Source: Pseudoxanthomonas wuyuanensis (lineage in GTDB: Bacteria; Pseudomonadota; Gammaproteobacteria; Xanthomonadales; Xanthomonadaceae). From it: a DNA stretch of 64,000 bases. The stretch spans positions 1 through 64,000 of the forward strand of contig NZ_OCND01000007.1 in the NCBI RefSeq assembly GCF_900215535.1, given 5' to 3'. Below, one piece after another: positions 43,104 through 53,379 of the stretch. How positions within the stretch are numbered: position 1 is the stretch's first letter; every line of letters begins with the position of its first letter. Made by a program: the position numbers and the translations under genes. The notes under the pieces are model-generated. The model was given only the letters and a program-made list of their open reading frames with translations, was not told the origin of the DNA and searched no databases.

Positions 43104-43425
43104 TGGCTGCGGGCTTCTCGGTCGCGACCAACGTCGCTCTTGCAAGAGACATGGGGACTGAAGTAAATGTCGCAGATGCCTCAAGCGGCCCTTTGACGCT
43201 AACACCGACGGCCAAGCATGATCAAAGCTGACTGCCGATGGAATCAAAAGACCGCCACCTTCTCGTCGCTTTTGAACTGAGCCGGTAGCAGCCTATCTTT
43301 GAATTTCAAGAGTGTGGCATTGACGCGGTAAAGGGACGGATGTTAGCTTTTAAAAAAGGGGGCATCCGGGCAGCCATGGATTGCCAGTCGTCATGCAATG
43401 TGACGTCAAATCAAGGAAAGTTAAC

Positions 43426-46400
43426 GTGCCAAAAATTAATTTCGGCCATTTTAATCGTGGAGCGCACAATGAAATTTTGCGTTTCCGCACATCTTTCTCT
43501 TGGGTAGCCTTTCTTGTTTTCAGTTTCCAGTGTGCGATAACGGCATTCGCCGGAAATGCTGAGAATTTTAGTTCGTCGGCATTGGTTGAGAGAAAGCAGG
43601 ACCTCTTTATTCCAACGTCATCCGTAATAGTAGGCGGGGTTGATGCTGGTGGCGTGACAAGCTTGTTTCGTGCCGATCAGATTTTGGCTTCTACCGGAAA
43701 CAAAATCGAACAGGAGAGAGACTTTAGTAGTTCAGGTGAGATGTCGCTTGAGCTTGTTCGCACCTACAACCACTATTGGCAAGGCGTCGGCTTATTCGGC
43801 AAGCATTGGATCAGCAACTTCGACTATAAGCTGACCTTCGGCACAACGGCGCTGAATAGCTGCTTTCCTCGTCCCGGTGGCGGGGCCTGCGGAATCGGGA
43901 GCAACACGGTTGTTTATGCCTGGCGACCAGATGGTCGCACCATCAAGTTCATAAGGCAGGCGGACGGCAAGTTCTATGAGGACAAGCCCGAGGCCATCGC
44001 CTATATCGAACGGCAGTCCGATGGCAAGTTCTGGCTGTTCAATGAAGACTTTGGGCTGGAAATCTACTCGTCGGCTGGCTATGTCGAACGAGTGCGCAAC
44101 TCGACTAATGTCAACTGGACGTATTCCTACACCAACGGGACATACCCATATCGGATTACGCATACCTCAGGCCGCTACGTAGAGTTCACATGGACCAACG
44201 GGCAGCTGACAGCTGTCCGCGATCCTGCCGGCAATCAGTACGGGTTTGCCTACCATGCCAACCAGTTTGGGACCGGGCTGCACCGCCTGGCTTCGTCATC
44301 CAAGCCGGGAAGTCCTGCGACGACAGTGACCTACCACTACGAGCTTGCGACGCGTCCGGCCGCCTTGACCGGCAAGTCATTCAACGGTGCTCGCTACTCA
44401 AAATTCACTTACGACGCCAATGGCTACGCCACCAGCAGCGAGCATAGCGGGCAGGAGAAATATACGTTTGCCTACACGCCGGGTACGGACGGCTTGCTTA
44501 CCGTGACCGAAACAAACCCGTTGGGAAAGAGGACGACTTACCAGTTCAAGAATGGCAAGGTAACTACGGTGACCGGCGCGCAAAGTACTTATAGTGCCGG
44601 TAGCTATGCCGAAACAGTCTATGATGCGAATGGCTATCCAAAGTTGAAGTCCGACTTCAATGGCAATGACACGGCTTTCACCTATAACGCCAAGGGACAG
44701 CTGACCAAGAAGATTGAAGCCTATGGGACGCCGCAGGCGCGCACCACGCTGTACGAATGGTGGGGCGCTGGTGGGCAGCATCGATTGATGAGAAAGACGT
44801 TGGTGGGAGTTTTGCAGATCACCTATCAGCATGATGGTACTGGCAGCCGTATCTCGATGATTGAGGAGAAAAATCTGTCGTCCACTGGCGTGGCTAATCA
44901 GACTCGGCAAACCTGGTTCACTTACAACTACTACGGCAGCAACTCTGGTGGCGTGATGATGGCCGGCATGCTGGCTTCAGTGACTATGGACGGGCCGTTG
45001 GCGGGCAATGCCGATGACGTGACCATGACTTATGACAATCAAGGGAACTTGACTGCGACGCGGAACAGCCTGGGCCATCAAACCACCTACAGCAACTTCA
45101 ACGGCCTGGGCCAACCCGGCCGGGTGACTGGTCCGAACGGCGACATCACCGACTATGCCTACGACGCGCGGGGAAGAGTGACCCGGGAGCGGACCTATCC
45201 CAATGGAACAACGGCTGCCGACACCACGTACACCTACCTCGCCAACGGCCTGCTGAGCCACGTCAAACGGCCGGATGGACAGGTTCGCGGCTTCCAGTAC
45301 GACGTGGCCCATCGGCTGGTGGGCGAGTATGAACAGGAAGCCGGCCAGAACTACGCCTATCGCGGCTATATCTACAACGCCGCCTCATTGCCAACCTCGC
45401 TCGTGGTCAGCCGCAACGGCTATGTGCCCGGTACGACCATCAAAGGGTATGTGGACGGTGTTCTCAACGATTCCGGCAGCAACTACCGGATACGCGGCTG
45501 GGCTTGTTCGACCTACATGAACAGCTCCATCAATGTGCATTTCTATGCCGGTGGCCAAGCAGGAGTAGGTACGTTCGTTGGAAGCTATACCGCCAACAAG
45601 GCCAGCGAAAGCGCAGTAGCAACGCAATGCCAAGCGCAAGGGACGGCATACCGGTATGAAATCCCGCTGACGGACGCCATCCGTCAGCAGCATGGCAACA
45701 AGACCATCCATGTCCATGGCATCTCGCCGACCGGTTCGGGCAGTTTGAACCTGCTGCTGACCAACTCCGGCAGTTTCAGCATTCCTGCGCTGGGGGGCGG
45801 GACCGATCCCGAACCACCGTTCCCAGACCCCAACCCTTGCCCGCGCCCGGATGGTCTGCCCTGCCAGCAGCCATTGTCGGCCGGCATGGTGAGCATTCAA
45901 GCGACGCCAGGAGCGATGTACGAAAGCTACACCGATTACGATGAACTGGGACGGGTCCGCGCGCAGCGCGGCAACAACGGCCAGAACGTGCACTACACCT
46001 ATGATTTGAACGGTAACGTCAAGACCGTCACCGACTCGTTGAACCGGGTGACCACACTGACCTATGACGCGCTGGACCGGCTTACCCAGTCCAAGGACCC
46101 GCTGAACGGAGTCACCCAGTACGAATACAACGCGGCCGACAAGCTGACCAAGGTCACCGATCCGCGTGGCAAGGCAACGACCTACACCTATGATGGCTTC
46201 GGCCAGTTGTGGAAGCAGGTCAGTCCGGACACCGGCACCACCACGTTTACCTACAACGCTGGCGGCCAGCGTACGTCCATGACACGGGCCGATGGCAGTG
46301 TCACCACCTACGGCTACGACGGACTGGGAAGGCTTACCGGCGTCACCGCGGGTGGGCAGACACTGACCTACGGCTACGACTGGTGCGTCAATGGCAAGAG

Positions 46401-48147
46401 CCGCCTGTGCAATGCCGATGGTCCGGGCACCATCGTCCACTACCAGTACGAACCGGACGGCCGTACCCGGGTGCGGCGCGACCTCACCACCGCCAACAGC
46501 GTCCAGTCCGATCACTGGACCCGCTACTACTACGACAGCATCGGCCGTCTGAATGCCATTACGTACCCCAATGGTCAGGCCGTGGGCTATGGCTATGCCG
46601 CCGGGAAGCTGACGACCATGACGGTCAATATTGGCGGTACGGTCAGCAATGTGGTGACCGGAGCGACGTACCGGCCCTTCGGCCCGGCCACGCGCTGGAA
46701 CTACGGCAACGGACTGACGCGCAATCTGTATTACGACCAGAACTACACGGCAGGAGACCAGCGCCTGACCGGCATCACCACCATGAACGGCGGAACGACC
46801 CTGCAAAGTCTGCTGATGGCGTATGACGCCAACGACGGCATTACAAAAATAACGAACTACGCGAATACGAATCTGACCCAGACCTACGGCTATGATGTTC
46901 TGAGCCGTCTAACCGGCATCACGTCTGCCTCGGGCAATCAGACGCTCTCCTATGATGCTAACGGCAACAAGACCCGGCATACCTGGACCTGGGACGAAGG
47001 ACTGACCGTAGATGCCAACAGCAATCGTATCAACGCAATGACATCGCACAGCTATACCCATGACAGTCTGGGCAACCGCAAGACGCAAGCCTGGAGCACC
47101 TCCACGGCTACCTACGGCTATGATGGTTTCAATCGTCAAACCAGCGTTAGCCGCAATACGGCCATCAGTATGGCCGAACCCAACTACTCCACGGTCAACC
47201 TGCCGGCCGGTACCAACAGCTACGCCTACAATGCTTACAACGAGCGGGTATGGAAGGCTGCGCCCAGCCACGGCAATTACCGCTACGTCTACGGCCCGGA
47301 CAGCCTGCTGCTGAGCGAGTACAAGGACAACGGTGGAGTGTGGACCAACTACCTATGGTTCGGTGGCGAACTGGTGGGCATGGTGCGCGGTACTCAACTG
47401 AGTTATATCCACACCGACCATCTTGGGCGCCCGGAAATTGCCACCAACACCGCCAAGGCGGTGGTGTGGCGGGCCAACAACTACGCCTTCGACCGGCGAG
47501 TGACGTTGGACAGCATCGGTGGACTGAATATCGGCCTTCCGGGCCAGTACTACGACCAGGAGACCAACCTCTGGTACAACGTCAACCGATACTACGATGC
47601 GCGGTTGGGTAGGTATACGCAGAGCGACCCGATCGGATTGGCGGGAGGGCTCAATACATATGCCTATGTAGAGGGGAATCCGATTAGTTACATCGATCCT
47701 TTAGGCTTGCAGCGAGTCCCAGATCCAACAGATCATCTTTGGCGGCCGCCGTCAGACAACTGTTCGTTCATGATCGATTGCATGGATGCATTGGCTCCTA
47801 CAGTCAGTGAATGCAAAAAAACTATTTGGCCGATAATGCGTCGTGGTGCTGGATACTTTCTTTGCACTTTTCCTGCGATGCAGGCATGTGATTCTATGAC
47901 TAAAGATTACTGCAATGGAAAAAAGCTTCCTCCTGTGAAACCTCCGGTCGTAGTACCCGTAGACGTTCATTCATCTCTTGAACCGCCTGCTGGAACGGTC
48001 AATGTGGGTGAAATAGAGATTGTTCGTGGCGGCGGTGGAGGTGGATCGGGCGGAATGGGTGGGGGCTGGATCGGGGGGGGAGGTTCGATACGCGTTGGTG
48101 TTGTCACTGTCGGAGAGCCAGAGCCCGAAGACAAAGAGCAAGAATAG
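43426..48147 (+). CDS. RHS/YD-repeat protein with variable C-terminal tip
   Basis: This is a secreted shell-forming protein of ~1573 aa. The GTG start at 43426 follows AAGGAAAG and yields a signal peptide ([17 protein letters not shown]). The DUF6531-like N-terminus is followed by many YD repeats ([33 protein letters not shown]). A non-YD domain of ~110 residues ([20 protein letters not shown] ... [20 protein letters not shown]) interrupts them. The RHS core ends [20 protein letters not shown] with PLGL at the junction. The ~135-residue tip has many Cys and a Gly-rich end, with no recognised toxin fold. Confidence 0.88.
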   Translation: MPKINFGHFNRGAHNEILRFRTSFSWVAFLVFSFQCAITAFAGNAENFSSSALVERKQDLFIPTSSVIVGGVDAGGVTSLFRADQILASTGNKIEQERDFSSSGEMSLELVRTYNHYWQGVGLFGKHWISNFDYKLTFGTTALNSCFPRPGGGACGIGSNTVVYAWRPDGRTIKFIRQADGKFYEDKPEAIAYIERQSDGKFWLFNEDFGLEIYSSAGYVERVRNSTNVNWTYSYTNGTYPYRITHTSGRYVEFTWTNGQLTAVRDPAGNQYGFAYHANQFGTGLHRLASSSKPGSPATTVTYHYELATRPAALTGKSFNGARYSKFTYDANGYATSSEHSGQEKYTFAYTPGTDGLLTVTETNPLGKRTTYQFKNGKVTTVTGAQSTYSAGSYAETVYDANGYPKLKSDFNGNDTAFTYNAKGQLTKKIEAYGTPQARTTLYEWWGAGGQHRLMRKTLVGVLQITYQHDGTGSRISMIEEKNLSSTGVANQTRQTWFTYNYYGSNSGGVMMAGMLASVTMDGPLAGNADDVTMTYDNQGNLTATRNSLGHQTTYSNFNGLGQPGRVTGPNGDITDYAYDARGRVTRERTYPNGTTAADTTYTYLANGLLSHVKRPDGQVRGFQYDVAHRLVGEYEQEAGQNYAYRGYIYNAASLPTSLVVSRNGYVPGTTIKGYVDGVLNDSGSNYRIRGWACSTYMNSSINVHFYAGGQAGVGTFVGSYTANKASESAVATQCQAQGTAYRYEIPLTDAIRQQHGNKTIHVHGISPTGSGSLNLLLTNSGSFSIPALGGGTDPEPPFPDPNPCPRPDGLPCQQPLSAGMVSIQATPGAMYESYTDYDELGRVRAQRGNNGQNVHYTYDLNGNVKTVTDSLNRVTTLTYDALDRLTQSKDPLNGVTQYEYNAADKLTKVTDPRGKATTYTYDGFGQLWKQVSPDTGTTTFTYNAGGQRTSMTRADGSVTTYGYDGLGRLTGVTAGGQTLTYGYDWCVNGKSRLCNADGPGTIVHYQYEPDGRTRVRRDLTTANSVQSDHWTRYYYDSIGRLNAITYPNGQAVGYGYAAGKLTTMTVNIGGTVSNVVTGATYRPFGPATRWNYGNGLTRNLYYDQNYTAGDQRLTGITTMNGGTTLQSLLMAYDANDGITKITNYANTNLTQTYGYDVLSRLTGITSASGNQTLSYDANGNKTRHTWTWDEGLTVDANSNRINAMTSHSYTHDSLGNRKTQAWSTSTATYGYDGFNRQTSVSRNTAISMAEPNYSTVNLPAGTNSYAYNAYNERVWKAAPSHGNYRYVYGPDSLLLSEYKDNGGVWTNYLWFGGELVGMVRGTQLSYIHTDHLGRPEIATNTAKAVVWRANNYAFDRRVTLDSIGGLNIGLPGQYYDQETNLWYNVNRYYDARLGRYTQSDPIGLAGGLNTYAYVEGNPISYIDPLGLQRVPDPTDHLWRPPSDNCSFMIDCMDALAPTVSECKKTIWPIMRRGAGYFLCTFPAMQACDSMTKDYCNGKKLPPVKPPVVVPVDVHSSLEPPAGTVNVGEIEIVRGGGGGGSGGMGGGWIGGGGSIRVGVVTVGEPEPEDKEQE

Positions 48148-48524
48148 GGAGTTGCTTAGAAAGGCTATTTCTGTGGCTCATTTATTTTTTGTTGGCAAAG
48201 GCGCTGCGCTACGGTTTGTTTCATTCAGCTGGATAATTCGTAGATTTTTTTGGTTGCCACTATTTTGTCTTTGCCGTAGCTGAATACCTGCCCTAGCGAT
48301 TGTTACTTTCATAATACTAAGGAAATCCCCGATTGCGCCCGGGGACTCCTAAGGTTTCACCTAACAATGGTCGTCATGAATCTGAAACCTCGACCAAGAG
48401 ATGAGGATTCACGATGAAAGAGTACCTGAGCTTAGCAATACTCGTTGGGACTGCAAACGCCACGTAATGTACATTTCGAAGCGACGCAAGAAGCGGATCA
48501 TTGGCCAGCTTCGGTGTCAGGGAA

Positions 48525-48583
48525 TACTTACCGGTCCGTTAAAGTCGAAGCCGCTTCGTGGCACAGATCAACTCAAGTGCCAA
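48525..48583 (+). other. attC-like remnant ahead of the membrane-protein gene
   Basis: GTTAAAGTCGAAGCCGCTTC followed by GTGGCACAGATCAACTCAAG resembles the right two thirds of attC3 (15710-15750), with the end reading TGCCAAG. A CCTAAC word lies 160 bp upstream at 48360. The support is weaker than for the array at 14-17.6 kb. The rest of 48148-48594 shows only a short hairpin (TCCCCG/CGGGGA). Confidence 0.4.
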
Positions 48584-48594
48584 GGAAAATATCA

Positions 48595-48966
48595 ATGGTA
48601 ACGTTCGGAAATATTGGGTGGTGGATATATCTTGTATTTTTACTAGGCTGCTTACTTGCCAATGCCTTTGGCGAACCTATTAGTATAGAAACCGGAATAG
48701 GCATTGCTATTGGCGCTTTAGCCATGCTAGGTCTATATGGTTATCTTACGAAGCGTAAATATGGAAGTCGAAAACTTTGGGTCGGCTGCTTCTATGCATT
48801 GCTGATTGGTACTGTTTTCTATCCATCAAAGGTGATTTTATCATCCTTGTCTGAACCTAAGGCCCTTGTTATTTTCGGGGGGATAGGTGGCATTTTGTTG
48901 ATGCTTCCGCTGATTATTGCTGTATTTCTATATGCTTTCCGAAGCCACGATATATGGAAGGGGTAA
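48595..48966 (+). CDS. Small membrane protein, candidate partner of the RHS tip
   Basis: This 123-aa protein has four predicted membrane segments (WWIYLVFLLGCLLANAF; IGIAIGALAMLGLYGYL; LWVGCFYALLIGTVFY; GGIGGILLMLPLIIAVFLYA). CAAGGAAAATATCA precedes the ATG. GC content is low. It lies ~450 bp after the RHS gene in the same direction, a position where immunity genes are found, but the attC-like sequence in front could equally mark it as a stray cassette gene. The family is unknown. Confidence 0.65.
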   Translation: MVTFGNIGWWIYLVFLLGCLLANAFGEPISIETGIGIAIGALAMLGLYGYLTKRKYGSRKLWVGCFYALLIGTVFYPSKVILSSLSEPKALVIFGGIGGILLMLPLIIAVFLYAFRSHDIWKG

Positions 48967-48981
48967 TTTAGCGCTATTGGA

Positions 48982-50282
48982 GTCTGCCAAACCAACTGTG
49001 TAACTGAGTTTCGTCACAGTGCCGTCAACGGCCCCCGCTCTTCGCCGAACATCAGCTGAAAGCTCTGCAGCGCCGGCTTCCAGTGGTGGATGCTCTTCCA
49101 GTTCTTCGACGCTTCCCGGATCGCCAGGAACAGCGCCTTCAGCGCCGACTCGTCGCTCGGGAAGATGCGCCGGTTGCGCGTGTATTTGCGCATGACCATG
49201 TTCAGCGACCTGATCGCGTTGGTCGTGTAGACCACCTTGCGGATCTCCGGCAGGAATTGGAAGAACGGGATGATGTTGTCCCAGTTGCCGCGCCACAGCC
49301 GCACCACCGCCCGGTACTTGTCTCCCCACTCGGCCTCGAAGGTGTCCAGTTCCCTCAGCGCTTCCTCGGCCGTCGCCGATTGGTAGATGCGCTTGAGCGC
49401 GGCCACGACCACCTTGCTGTCCTTGGCGTTGACGTAGCGCAGGCTGGCCCGCACCAAGTGCACGATGCACAGCTGCGTCAGTGTCTTCGGGAACACCGCG
49501 TTCACTTCCTCGGGCAGCCCTTTGAGGCCGTCCATGCTGGCGATGTAGATGTCCTGCACGCCGCGCTGGCGCAACTCCGTGAGTACCGCCAGCCAACACT
49601 TGGCCCCTTCGTTCTCGGCCAGCCCCAGCCCCAGCACCTCCTTCTCGCCACGCAGGTTCACGCCCAGCACCACGTGCGCCGATTTGTTGATCACCTGCAT
49701 GTGCTGCTGAACCTTCACCACGATTCCGTCCAACCAGACGATCGGGTAGATCGCCTCCAGCGGCCGCGTCTGCCAGGCCCGTGCCTCGTCCAGCACCGCA
49801 TCGGTCACCTGGGCGATCAGCGCATGCGAGATCGTCACCCCGTACAGATCAACCAGCGCCGACTCAATGTCGCGCGTGGTCATGCCCGTGGCGTACAGAG
49901 CCAGAATCTTCTCCTCCATCCCAGCCAGCCGCACCTGCCGCTTCTTCACCAGCTGCGGCTCGAACGTGCCCTCGCGGTCGCGCGGTGTCTCGACCGCCAG
50001 CTCGCCCACCGCGCTTTGCACCGCCTTGCGGCTCTTGCCGTTGCGGACATTGCCGCCGGATCGACCGTGCCGCTCATGGCCCAGATGCGCCTGCATCTCC
50101 GCCTCCAGCGACCGGTTGATCATGTGTTGCAACATCTGCGAATACAGCGTCTCCATCTCCTCGGGCGTCTTGTATCCTGCCGTCAAGGCGTCCAACTGCT
50201 CTAGGCTCAACTTCATGCAACAGCTCCTCGCGGCTATCGCCGCATCGTCTCAAAGGGCTGTTACACAGTTCAATTTACAGAC
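48982..50282 (-). mobile_element. IS256-family insertion sequence
   Basis: This is a ~1.3 kb element with 23-bp imperfect inverted ends (48982-49004 and 50260-50282; shared AACTGTGTAAC and GTCTG) and a single transposase gene. The size and layout fit IS256. The flanking 8-bp sequences (CTATTGGA and CCCGAAGT) do not match, so either the target duplication has decayed or a rearrangement occurred. Confidence 0.8.
49014..50216 (-). CDS. IS256-family transposase
   Basis: This 400-aa DDE transposase of the mutator superfamily shows RNGKSRKAVQSAVGEL at the N-terminus, IVWLDGIVVKV (first Asp), IYIASMDGLKGLPEEVNAVF (second Asp), QLCIVHLVRASLRYV (the CxxH insert) and YTTNAIRSLNMVMRKYTRNR near the final Glu region. 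It appears full length and intact. It cuts and pastes the element between its inverted ends. Confidence 0.95.
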   Translation of the reverse strand: MKLSLEQLDALTAGYKTPEEMETLYSQMLQHMINRSLEAEMQAHLGHERHGRSGGNVRNGKSRKAVQSAVGELAVETPRDREGTFEPQLVKKRQVRLAGMEEKILALYATGMTTRDIESALVDLYGVTISHALIAQVTDAVLDEARAWQTRPLEAIYPIVWLDGIVVKVQQHMQVINKSAHVVLGVNLRGEKEVLGLGLAENEGAKCWLAVLTELRQRGVQDIYIASMDGLKGLPEEVNAVFPKTLTQLCIVHLVRASLRYVNAKDSKVVVAALKRIYQSATAEEALRELDTFEAEWGDKYRAVVRLWRGNWDNIIPFFQFLPEIRKVVYTTNAIRSLNMVMRKYTRNRRIFPSDESALKALFLAIREASKNWKSIHHWKPALQSFQLMFGEERGPLTAL

Positions 50283-50345
50283 CCCGAAGTAATGGCGACA
50301 AGCTATCAGTAGATCTTCTCGCATAACTCTCCCAGCTTTGGCAAT

Positions 50346-51512
50346 TCATGCCTTGTGCTCGGCCGCCAGATACTCGGCGCTCTGCATTTCGATCAGCCGC
50401 GAGGCGGTGCGTTCGAAGGCGCCCTGCAGGCGGCTGCCGGAATACAGTGCGGTGGGCGGTGTGGCAGCGGTGCAGACCAGGTTGACATGGCGGTCGTACA
50501 GTTCGTCGATCAGGTTGACGAAGCGGCGCGCGGCATCTTCGTTGAGGCTGTCGAAGCGGGGAATGCCGCCCAGCAACAGCGTGTTGAACTCGCGCGCTAT
50601 CTCGATGTAATCGGTGGTGCCGCGCGGGCCTTCGCACAACGCGGCGAAATCGAACCAGACGATGCTCTTGCCGCGCGCGCGCACCGGGATCTTGCGGCTG
50701 TCGATCTCGATGTTGCCGGGGTGCGCATCGCTGCCGCCGCTCAACTCGCGCCAGCGCGAGGCCATCCATCCATCGGCCTGGCCATCCAACGGGGCGCGGT
50801 AGACCGGCGAACGGGTCAGCGCGCGCAGGCGATAATCTTCCTGCCCGTCCGAACGCAGCACCACGCAATGCTGCTGCAACAGGGCAATGGCGGGCAGGAA
50901 GCCGGCGCGCTGCAGGCCGTCCTTGTACAGGTTCTCCGGTGCGGTGTTGGACGTGGTCACCAGGCTGACGCCTTCGGCGAACATGCGGTCCAGCAACCGC
51001 GCCAGCAGCATCGCATCGCCGATGTCGGTGACGAAGAACTCGTCCAGCACCAGCACGCGCAGCTTGCCGCGTACCTCGCGCACGATCCTGGCCAGCGGAT
51101 CGCTTTCGCCGGCATGCTGGCGCAGCCGATCATGCACGCCGCGCATGAAGCGGTGGAAATGGGTGCGGTACTTGCCGCCTTCGCCCGACTGCCCGGCCTG
51201 CGCATGCGGCACGCCGGTGCGGCCGGAGGCCGACCAGGTCGGCAGCGGCAGGTTGTCGTAGAACAGGTCAACCAGGAAGGTCTTGCCGCGGCCGACCTCG
51301 CCCCAGTAGTACAGGCCTTTCACCGGTTCCGGCCGCCTGCCGAACAGCCTGCCGAGCAAGCCGCCCTCCGGCGATGCGGAAAGCAGCCCGGCGTGAATGC
51401 GGTCCAGTTCGGCCAGTGCCGGATGCTGCGCGGGATCGTCCTGCCATTGGCCCTGCCGTACGCCGGCCGCGTAGCGCTGCGATGGCGTCATCGCGCTTGC
51501 CGGTTCGCTCAT
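50346..51512 (-). CDS. zapE: Cell-division AFG1-like ATPase ZapE
   Basis: This 388-aa P-loop ATPase shows Walker A GEVGRGKTFLVDLFY, FHRFMRGVHDRL, Walker B LRVLVLDEFFVTDIGDAMLL, the sensor LVTTSNTAPENLYKDGLQR, and the C-terminal IPRFDSLNEDAARRFVNLID motif of the AFG1/ZapE family. E. coli ZapE acts on the Z-ring under low oxygen or stress, and it has also been linked to ubiquinone metabolism. The start at 51512 overlaps the upstream gene by 4 bp, suggesting an operon. Confidence 0.93.
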   Translation of the reverse strand: MSEPASAMTPSQRYAAGVRQGQWQDDPAQHPALAELDRIHAGLLSASPEGGLLGRLFGRRPEPVKGLYYWGEVGRGKTFLVDLFYDNLPLPTWSASGRTGVPHAQAGQSGEGGKYRTHFHRFMRGVHDRLRQHAGESDPLARIVREVRGKLRVLVLDEFFVTDIGDAMLLARLLDRMFAEGVSLVTTSNTAPENLYKDGLQRAGFLPAIALLQQHCVVLRSDGQEDYRLRALTRSPVYRAPLDGQADGWMASRWRELSGGSDAHPGNIEIDSRKIPVRARGKSIVWFDFAALCEGPRGTTDYIEIAREFNTLLLGGIPRFDSLNEDAARRFVNLIDELYDRHVNLVCTAATPPTALYSGSRLQGAFERTASRLIEMQSAEYLAAEHKA

Positions 51513-52549
51513 CGGTAGTCCGGCTCCGACATCATCCGCAGCGGGACCGATCCGCGGATGCTTTCCAGCCAGGCGACGGCGGTACGCGGCAGCTTGCCGG
51601 TCCAGCCCGGCACGTTGCTGTAATAGCGCACCTCGCTTTTTCCCTGACTGTCGAAATCCAGCAGCGCCACCCACAAGCGGCCATCGCCGGTCTGCATCAA
51701 CAGGCCGCGGGTGTTGTTGGCGATGCCGCGCACCGCGTAGTCGCCGACGGTGGCGCCGAAGCCGTCCTCATCGGCCAGCGCGCTGCCCAGATCGATGCGC
51801 GCCACCAGGGCGGCGTAGTCGTCCTGGCCCAGCAGATCGCGCAACGCCTTGTCGTGCGCGGGCGTTGCGACGATGCCGAGGTTGAGCAGATTCCATACCG
51901 GTGCCGCGCCGCCGCCGGCATCGGCGATATAGCGGCCGGCGTAATGGACGCCGGCGCCGGCGCCGCAATGGCCTTGCGACTGTTCCAGTTCGATCTGGCG
52001 GTGCACGCGGCGCAACAGCATCCGGCAGTCGGGATCGCTGTCGTCGCCGCCTTGCAATCGCAGCGTGTCGCCATCGAGCTGCGCATCCCCAGAGTAACCG
52101 CCCATATTGGCGCCGGCGCTGGCATCCAGGCCAATCCGGTAGCGGTCGGCGTCCAGCCGCTCGATGCTCAACGCCGATGGCGAGGAATGGCCGCCGATGC
52201 GCGTCCATTCGCCGCTCCAGTCGAACACGCCCTCGACGGCCGCAGGAGCCAGTTCGGCCAGGCGCCGCGTATAGCTTCGGCGCAGGCAGGCAGCATCGTC
52301 CCGGCACTGGTTGCGTTCGGCCAGCCATTGCAGCTGATCGGTCTTCAGTTCGGCCGGGTAGCGGCTGCGCGCCAGGGCCTCGCGCCAGCGCGCCGCCAGC
52401 GCCGCATCCAGCGCGCCGGTCGCCGCATCGGCGCAGATGGCGCGCTCGGTGGCGGTGCGCGCCTTGCCGCAATCGAAACCGGCGGCCAGCGCCAGCGCCG
52501 GCAATCCGGCCAGCGCGCACGCCAGTCCCATCATGATCGCTGTTCGCAC
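51509..52549 (-). CDS. Exported protein with LprI-like N-terminal domain
   Basis: This 346-aa protein has a signal peptide (MGLACALAGLPALALA). The next ~80 residues (GFDCGKARTATERAICADAA ... LQWLAERNQCRDDAACLRRS) match the DUF1311/LprI lysozyme-inhibitor-type helical hairpin with four Cys. The following ~250 residues form an unassigned beta-rich domain. It acts in the periplasm. The stop overlaps the zapE start. A lysozyme-inhibitor function is only suggested by the first domain. Confidence 0.78.
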   Translation of the reverse strand: MRTAIMMGLACALAGLPALALAAGFDCGKARTATERAICADAATGALDAALAARWREALARSRYPAELKTDQLQWLAERNQCRDDAACLRRSYTRRLAELAPAAVEGVFDWSGEWTRIGGHSSPSALSIERLDADRYRIGLDASAGANMGGYSGDAQLDGDTLRLQGGDDSDPDCRMLLRRVHRQIELEQSQGHCGAGAGVHYAGRYIADAGGGAAPVWNLLNLGIVATPAHDKALRDLLGQDDYAALVARIDLGSALADEDGFGATVGDYAVRGIANNTRGLLMQTGDGRLWVALLDFDSQGKSEVRYYSNVPGWTGKLPRTAVAWLESIRGSVPLRMMSEPDYR

Positions 52550-52562
52550 TCGCTCGCTCCTG

Positions 52563-53228
52563 TCAGTCGGTTGCCGCCGGCAGGAAGGCTTTCATCGCGT
52601 GCTTGATGGCGCCGCGCAGGTCCATCAGTTTGCGGTGGAAGAAATGGCTGGTCTCGGGCATGCGGATCAGTTCCGGCGGGTTCTTGAGCCCGTCGATCCA
52701 GTCGTAGACGGCCTGCGGGTCGACGATTTCGTCCTGCTCGCCCTGGATCACCAGCCAGGGGCCGCCGGGCGGGACGATGGCGCTGAAATCCCAGCGGCCG
52801 GCCGGCGGCGCGATCGAGATCAGCGCGTCGGGTTTCAGTTCGTCGGCCGCACGCAGCGACACGTAGGCGCCGAAGCTGAAACCGGCCAGCCACAGCGCGT
52901 GCCCGGGCCGCTGCTCGCGCACCCAGGCCGCCACCGCGCGCAGGTCGTCGGTTTCGCCGTTGCCGTGGTCGAAGCTGCCGGCCGATTCGCCGGTGCCGCG
53001 GAAGTTGAAGCGCACCGTGACCGCGCCCAGTTCGCGCAGGCTGCGGGCGGCCATCACCACGACCTTGTTGTGCATGCTGCCGCCCTCGGTGGGCAGCGGG
53101 TGGCAGACGATCGCCGTCAGCGGCAGCGCCGGCATACCGTCGGGCCACTCGACGAACAGTTCCAGCGCGCCGGCCGGTCCTGGCAGGACCAGCGGTCCGG
53201 ACGCCTGGGGAAAGGAGGGGGTAGTCAT
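52563..53228 (-). CDS. Cytoplasmic alpha/beta-hydrolase
   Basis: This 221-aa protein shows IVCHPLPTEGGSMHNKVV, RFNFRGTGESAGSFDHGNGE, the nucleophile elbow AGFSFGAYVSL, the acid in VIQGEQDEIVDP and a final His in MPETSHFFHRKL. This matches the small serine-hydrolase family (CocE/YcjY-related) whose members are poorly characterised. There is no signal peptide. It lies 13 bp upstream of the LprI-like gene on the same strand, likely the first gene of that operon. Confidence 0.83.
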   Translation of the reverse strand: MTTPSFPQASGPLVLPGPAGALELFVEWPDGMPALPLTAIVCHPLPTEGGSMHNKVVVMAARSLRELGAVTVRFNFRGTGESAGSFDHGNGETDDLRAVAAWVREQRPGHALWLAGFSFGAYVSLRAADELKPDALISIAPPAGRWDFSAIVPPGGPWLVIQGEQDEIVDPQAVYDWIDGLKNPPELIRMPETSHFFHRKLMDLRGAIKHAMKAFLPAATD

Positions 53229-53379
53229 GCCGACATGATAAGCGCTGCCGCCGCCAGTCCTTTGGAAGACCATTGCGGACACGCAACGCTGCATTGCCGG
53301 CAACCGTGTTGCGACGGCATTTGTTGCAACGCACAATAAGGCGCCGGCAGGTTGGCGTGGCCGGAAACCAGGAATCCCG

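Noticed and set aside
48974..50290. Target-site duplication of the IS256 element
   Set aside because: The 8 bases outside each inverted end (CTATTGGA, CCCGAAGT) do not match, so no duplication is claimed.
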